In this document: one piece after another, positions 43,438 through 46,761 of the stretch
Position numbering within the stretch: the stretch's first letter is position 1
Layout: each line of letters opens with the position of its first letter
NCBI RefSeq assembly: GCF_009770985.1
Contig: NZ_WSRW01000009.1
Coordinates: 1-46,761, forward strand
Length of the DNA: 46,761 bases
Source of the DNA: Mucilaginibacter lacusdianchii
GTDB taxonomy: Bacteria; Bacteroidota; Bacteroidia; Sphingobacteriales; Sphingobacteriaceae
Direction: 5' to 3'
Translations under genes and position numbers: made by a program
Notes under the pieces: generated by a model
The model's database searches: none
Told to the model about the DNA's origin: nothing
Seen by the model: only the letters and a program-made list of their open reading frames with translations

Positions 43438-43445
43438 TAGTTTTG
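43438..43445 (+). promoter_or_regulatory. -7 promoter element of the DUF6268 gene
   Basis: TAGTTTTG fits TAnnTTTG and lies 40 bases before the ATG. The FNR-type palindrome occupies the -33 area and would replace a -33 TTTG, which is absent. The leader would be about 37 bases and includes AAGGA upstream of the start. Confidence 0.55.
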
Positions 43446-43485
43446 TCTCATTCCAAAAAGGAAATTAAAACCAACCGCACGAGAC

Positions 43486-44457
43486 ATGAAAAACATTGAA
43501 AAAAAGTCATCCCACACCCAAGCGTTAGCTGCAACCACCTACCGCTTGGGCATCACGTTCCTGACAGCGATCCTGCTGCTTATTCTGTCACCGGCCAGAA
43601 CTATGGCGCAAGGTTACGTGGAAGGCGTCAACCTATCTTATGAGCACATGCCTATAAAAATAAAAACACCGGACGGGGAACAGAAATTTACGGGAAACAA
43701 CCTAAAAATTGCGACATCAATCCCTATATTCCTGACGCCGAACAAATCCAAGTATTTGATCGTTGGTGGCAACCTGGAAGCGTTCAATTTTTCAGGCACC
43801 CACCCGGCTTTCGAGGTGAAAAGGGTTTACAGCATCTCCCCTACTTTCGGTTACAGCACCATGGTGAGTCCGACTTTCAACCTGACCGCATTACTGACGC
43901 CCACCATAAACAGCGACTATGAAAACGTCAAGAGTTCAGACATCAAATTTGGAGGTATTGTCAGGGGCAGCTGGAAGGCCAATGACAACCTAACCTGGAG
44001 AGCGGTATTGGGTTACAGGCAACAGTTTTACGGGCCACAGTATTTGGCTACGGTTGGCATGGACTGGAAAGCCAGTGAAAGATTAAGGATTTTCGGTGAT
44101 GTGCCTAAAGACCTGACTATCAATTATGCATTAAACCCAAAAATGAATACCGGGTTCAACTTGTCTGTTCAAAACTCCACTTACCGCCTGAACAACCAAG
44201 ACCGTTATTTCGAATACAATACGGTTAATCCGGGCCTTTTCGTTGAACGCTACATTTCTTCCAATTGGGCGGTAAGGGCAACGGCCGCTTACACCCTGAT
44301 CAGGAACATGGAAATATACAATAAAAAAGATAAGGCAAAAGCATTCATCGATTTCGCAGAGTTTGGAGACCGCGCCGACCCGATCAACCCTGAAGTATCC
44401 AAGGGCCTCGCCTTTAAGATTGGCTTAAGCTACAGAATCGTTCCAGGTAAAAAATAA
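43486..44457 (+). CDS. DUF6268-type outer-membrane beta-barrel protein
   Basis: 323 residues. A long N-terminal signal region (cleavage near ARTMAQ, residue 42) precedes a series of amphipathic strands with alternating aromatic ends (VEGVNLSYEHMP, RVYSISPTFGYSTM, TWRAVLGYRQQF, YEFNT-like turns, AFKIGLSYRIVP), ending in a typical barrel strand. It fits the DUF6268 group of Bacteroidota outer-membrane proteins; function is unknown. The upstream FNR-type promoter and the FAH-family gene 21 bases downstream suggest one operon controlled by a Crp/Fnr protein. Confidence 0.75.
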   Translation: MKNIEKKSSHTQALAATTYRLGITFLTAILLLILSPARTMAQGYVEGVNLSYEHMPIKIKTPDGEQKFTGNNLKIATSIPIFLTPNKSKYLIVGGNLEAFNFSGTHPAFEVKRVYSISPTFGYSTMVSPTFNLTALLTPTINSDYENVKSSDIKFGGIVRGSWKANDNLTWRAVLGYRQQFYGPQYLATVGMDWKASERLRIFGDVPKDLTINYALNPKMNTGFNLSVQNSTYRLNNQDRYFEYNTVNPGLFVERYISSNWAVRATAAYTLIRNMEIYNKKDKAKAFIDFAEFGDRADPINPEVSKGLAFKIGLSYRIVPGKK

Positions 44458-44478
44458 TCACTATAAAACACCATTGCC

Positions 44479-45756
44479 ATGACCAGATTACTCATTGGAT
44501 TAGCCGTTGGTGGCTTCCTAACCATCATTAATACTTGTCCGGCGTTTTGCAGTTTTTTACCAAAATGGAAAAACACAAGACACCACAATGAAGTTGCAGA
44601 ACTACTGATCGATACGGTAGCAGAGGCAAGCATTTTAAAAGAAGGCGGGCCTTCGATCAAGACCACCTCCGAAGCACTGACCCTTAGCAGGTTTGACAAA
44701 GATGGCCGGGTGCATACCCTGGCTGTACAAGAAGACAATGGCCAAAGCGTCACGGGAATAGATATCAGCGCAGAATTAGGTCGCTACGACACAAATTCCT
44801 TTGACGTAATTCGCGGAATGGCTTACGAAGAAGTGGTAAAGACCATCAGCCATAGCCATAAGCGGATTTCCCTCAAGTATACTGACTTGCTGCCCAGCAT
44901 CGCCGGCACGCACCACCTGGCGATCGGCATCAACTATGCGGAGCACGGTAAAGAAACGGGACAGGTCAAGCCCTTTATGTTCCCTAAATTGCTTCATACA
45001 GATCCCGCCATACACCAGTTACACTATAACGATGGCTGGTTGCTGGACCATGAGGTCGAACTCGGCATCGTATTTCCATCAGCGGTTTGCGCTGCGGCTG
45101 ACCTTAACAACATGCTGGTGGGCTTCCTTGTGGTCAACGACTTCACGGACCGGGCGGAATTGATGCGCAAAATGGACAGCCAAAACGTAACCGGCGGCAA
45201 AGGGTTCCCAGATGCCAAAAGTAAAAAAGGCTGTTTGCCGACCGGACCCTATCTGGTGATTCCCAGAAACTGGCGCAATTTTATTAAAGAGCTTAATCTT
45301 CAGTTGAGCGTTAATGGTGTTGTCCGCCAAAATGGTTATGCCAGGGATATGGTCTGGGATATTGAAAAGATCGTCGACCGGTCGCTTTCTGTAAAAGGTA
45401 AAACGGACAGCTACTACCAGAACCGGATGATCAAATTGTTTGAAGGAAACTGTATCCCGGCCAATAGTATCATCATCACCGGGACGCCCGCAGGTGTCGT
45501 CTTCAATGCGCCAACCAAGGGCTTCATTTTCGGGTCAGTGACCAAATACATTTTCACCGGTGGGTTTTTCCATAAAAAAATGCATCCTTATATTCTGAAC
45601 GAATATTTGAAGAAAGAAATGAAAAACACCCGGTACCTGAAACCGGGAGATCACATTGAAACAACAATCAGTTACCTCGGAACCATTAAAACAACAATTG
45701 TTAGGGACAACACCAAAACGGATCAAAGACCTGCTAGTCTCACCCGGTTGAAATGA
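44479..45756 (+). CDS. Membrane-anchored FAH-family (fumarylacetoacetate hydrolase-like) protein
   Basis: 425 residues, longer than most FAH proteins of 220-330 residues. An N-terminal hydrophobic segment (3-25) looks like a signal anchor. The FAH domain (about 135-415) keeps the usual sites: GINYAEHGKE (His), DHEVELGIV (two Glu), NDFTDRAE (Asp) and GTPAGVVF, so metal binding looks intact. The family cleaves carbon-carbon bonds in 2,4-dioxo acids or isomerises and decarboxylates related acids in the cytosol. A membrane-anchored or periplasmic form is unusual. There is also an extra segment of about 40 residues before the final LKPGD motif. It is coupled to the outer-membrane barrel gene upstream. 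Confidence 0.85.
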   Translation: MTRLLIGLAVGGFLTIINTCPAFCSFLPKWKNTRHHNEVAELLIDTVAEASILKEGGPSIKTTSEALTLSRFDKDGRVHTLAVQEDNGQSVTGIDISAELGRYDTNSFDVIRGMAYEEVVKTISHSHKRISLKYTDLLPSIAGTHHLAIGINYAEHGKETGQVKPFMFPKLLHTDPAIHQLHYNDGWLLDHEVELGIVFPSAVCAAADLNNMLVGFLVVNDFTDRAELMRKMDSQNVTGGKGFPDAKSKKGCLPTGPYLVIPRNWRNFIKELNLQLSVNGVVRQNGYARDMVWDIEKIVDRSLSVKGKTDSYYQNRMIKLFEGNCIPANSIIITGTPAGVVFNAPTKGFIFGSVTKYIFTGGFFHKKMHPYILNEYLKKEMKNTRYLKPGDHIETTISYLGTIKTTIVRDNTKTDQRPASLTRLK

Positions 45757-45774
45757 GCCGGTGGTATGCGTCAA

Positions 45775-45807
45775 AGCGGATCAGAAAACATAGCTATCTG
45801 ATCCGCT
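45775..45807. terminator. Perfect hairpin after the FAH-family gene
   Basis: AGCGGATCAGA (45775-45785) pairs exactly with TCTGATCCGCT (45797-45807) across an 11-base loop. No T-run follows on the plus strand, but the 11-bp GC-rich stem placed 18 bases after the stop is a good transcript end or processing site. Confidence 0.6.
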
Positions 45808-45809
45808 GA

Positions 45810-45823
45810 TTGATATCGATCAA
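45810..45823. promoter_or_regulatory. FNR-type palindrome upstream of the last Crp/Fnr gene
   Basis: TTGATATCGATCAA is a perfect TTGAT-N4-ATCAA site located 71 bases before the regulator's ATG. TTTG at 45837-45840 and an AT-rich ATATTTA at 45861-45867 could be the -33 and -7 elements, placing the box near -56. It may serve autoregulation. Confidence 0.6.
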
Positions 45824-45894
45824 ACCCATTTTATACTTTGTTTACAAGTTCCTATGATCGATATTTATACCCTGACTAATTGCCAGCAGAGCTT

Positions 45895-46476
45895 ATGGCC
45901 GACCCTACATACCTTTATAAGATAGAAGCATTCATCAGGCATTTCATTCAACCAAACGAGGAAGAGTGGAATGCATTTGCAGCCATACTACAGGAAAAGA
46001 AATTAAAGAAGAAAGACCTGTTGCTGGAGGGCGGACAAACCTGCAACTTTATTGGCTTTATGAATTCTGGTGTCATACGCGAGTATTCATTTGAAAACGG
46101 CAAAGAAGCCACGGTCGACTTCGTGTCTGAAAATCAGTTTGTTGTCGATTTCCAAAGTTTTATCCTGTCAACACCTTCAAATCAATATCTGGAGGCCTTA
46201 ACGGATGTTGAACTGGTAATCTTTAAAAAGGATGGGATCAACAGGCTGTACGACAAATATAAAATCTGGGAGCGCTTCGGACGGCTGATCATCGAGCATG
46301 TATTCTGTGGCGTAGAAGCCAAGCGAAAGAAGATCATCGCAACGACGCACGAAGAGCAATACCGGAACTTTGCAGCCCTTTATCCTAACGTCATCCAGCA
46401 GGTACCACAATACTATATTGCTTCTTACCTCGGCTTAACACCGGAACACTTGAGCCGGATACGAAAAAAAGTTTAG
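45895..46476 (+). CDS. Crp/Fnr-family transcriptional regulator
   Basis: 193 residues from ATG 45895; a TTG five codons upstream is less likely. Sensor beta roll (KKKDLLLEGGQTCNFIGFMNSGVIREYSF), dimer helix (WERFGRLIIEHVF) and C-terminal helix-turn-helix (YYIASYLGLTPEHLSRIRKKV) are intact. Only two cysteines, so no Fnr-type cluster despite FNR-like sites at 43401 and 45810. The recognition helix differs from its two paralogues (PEHLSR instead of PQSLSR), so target sites may differ. It is the last gene before the right terminal repeat and probably controls the DUF6268-FAH genes and itself. Confidence 0.9.
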   Translation: MADPTYLYKIEAFIRHFIQPNEEEWNAFAAILQEKKLKKKDLLLEGGQTCNFIGFMNSGVIREYSFENGKEATVDFVSENQFVVDFQSFILSTPSNQYLEALTDVELVIFKKDGINRLYDKYKIWERFGRLIIEHVFCGVEAKRKKIIATTHEEQYRNFAALYPNVIQQVPQYYIASYLGLTPEHLSRIRKKV

Positions 46477-46677
46477 TAACCGATTGACAGCAGCAACAAG
46501 CAAATAATTTAACGGCACGTTTGATCTGCCGCATTACTACCAAAACGAAGTTAGTCTTCGTGTCCCGGTGGTAAGTCCCTTCAGCAAAACATCTCTACAT
46601 GGTAGCCAGTGATTAAACCGGCATGAGCGGCGTTGTTTTAGAGCTCATAACTGCCCGCGTGTCTTAAGATGACCAAT
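46477..46677. other. Non-coding stretch inside the right repeat
   Basis: About 200 bases between the last gene and the right terminal repeat. A hairpin ACGAAG/CTTCGT with a TTAGT loop (around 46542-46558), extended by imperfect CTACC/GGTGG arms, could end transcription of the regulator gene. No coding frame or mobility gene was seen. Confidence 0.5.
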
Positions 46678-46761
46678 TGACCCTTTCAGCATATAAACTT
46701 GGACTTTTCAACAAACCGGGCATGGTCAAAGCGAAGCATCTTTGTACTATAAATTTTATAG
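46678..46761 (-). repeat. Right terminal inverted repeat (84 bp)
   Basis: Inverted copy of bases 1-84, 78/84 identical, ending exactly at the last base of the window. The outer 15 bases CTATAAATTTTATAG form the same palindrome as on the left. Mismatches are single or paired substitutions with no gaps, so the two copies have diverged slightly from one ancestor and are not one sequence read twice. Confidence 0.9.

Larger units (their letters stand above)
42763..43485. other. Intergenic region with FNR-type promoter and an unassigned minus-strand frame
   Basis: 723 bases. The right part holds the FNR-type box (43401-43416) and a -7 element (43438-43445) for the DUF6268 gene. The left part has a minus-strand frame of 99 codons (42847-43146) containing TTTWFLTGITNKSEKNVTVSLAF. 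A second frame overlaps its end with a protein-like reading, so it may be a frameshifted remnant, but I cannot name a family. Confidence 0.45.

Noticed and set aside
1..46761. A linear replicon with hairpin telomeres, suggested by inverted ends with palindromic tips.
   Set aside because: No protelomerase, replication or partition gene is present, and the tip palindromes are centred inside the repeat, not at the end.

Overview
The window looks like accessory DNA from a Bacteroidota bacterium, most likely family Sphingobacteriaceae (Mucilaginibacter/Pedobacter type). The evidence is a SusC/SusD pair, FecI/FecR-type sigma regulation with an STN-domain outer-membrane protein, head-GIN, DUF2147, DUF6268 and DUF4267 family proteins, and promoters with a TAnnTTTG -7 element instead of a TATAAT box. 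This placement comes from gene families only, with no database search.

The first 84 and last 84 bases form an inverted repeat that starts at the first and last base of the window (78 of 84 positions identical by hand count). The whole 46.8 kb therefore reads as one segment bounded by terminal inverted repeats (TIRs). No intact transposase, recombinase, replication or conjugation gene was found inside.

Layout: (1) 0.3-1.8 kb, an HxlR regulator divergent from an esterase. (2) 2.1-14.0 kb, an envelope and stress block: two MscS channels, HtrA/DegP protease, DUF2254 and YetF-type membrane proteins, DUF2147, a tandem universal stress protein, an APC permease, and two related 2-TM small proteins near its two sides. 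(3) 14.5-21.1 kb, a SusC/SusD pair followed by a secreted type I phosphodiesterase, probably a nutrient-uptake locus for a phosphoester. (4) 21.8-23.4 kb, a Crp/Fnr regulator with a DUF4267-cupin operon. (5) 24.0-33.2 kb, the most unusual part: a one-strand module of ECF sigma factor, FecR anti-sigma, STN-domain outer-membrane barrel, GG-leader Cys-rich peptide 1, radical SAM/SPASM maturase, C39 peptidase-ABC exporter, head-GIN protein and GG-leader Cys-rich peptide 2. It reads as a ribosomally made, radical-SAM-modified peptide system with its own cell-surface signalling. (6) 33.5-34.6 kb, a decay zone with broken SRAP and Old Yellow Enzyme genes. (7) 34.6-46.5 kb, small cassettes each carrying a regulator: AraC with quinone oxidoreductase, pirin and NmrA-like genes; Crp/Fnr with two membrane proteins; SDR with an AraC gene broken by one stop codon; DUF6268 and FAH-family genes with a Crp/Fnr gene.

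Regulatory DNA is unusually readable. A 21-bp element is repeated at two promoters of the AraC cassette. Two FNR-type palindromes flank the DUF6268-FAH cassette. A perfect 20-bp palindrome lies before the DUF4267 operon, and a two-part hairpin lies between peptide 1 and its maturase. No tRNA, rRNA or CRISPR array was seen.
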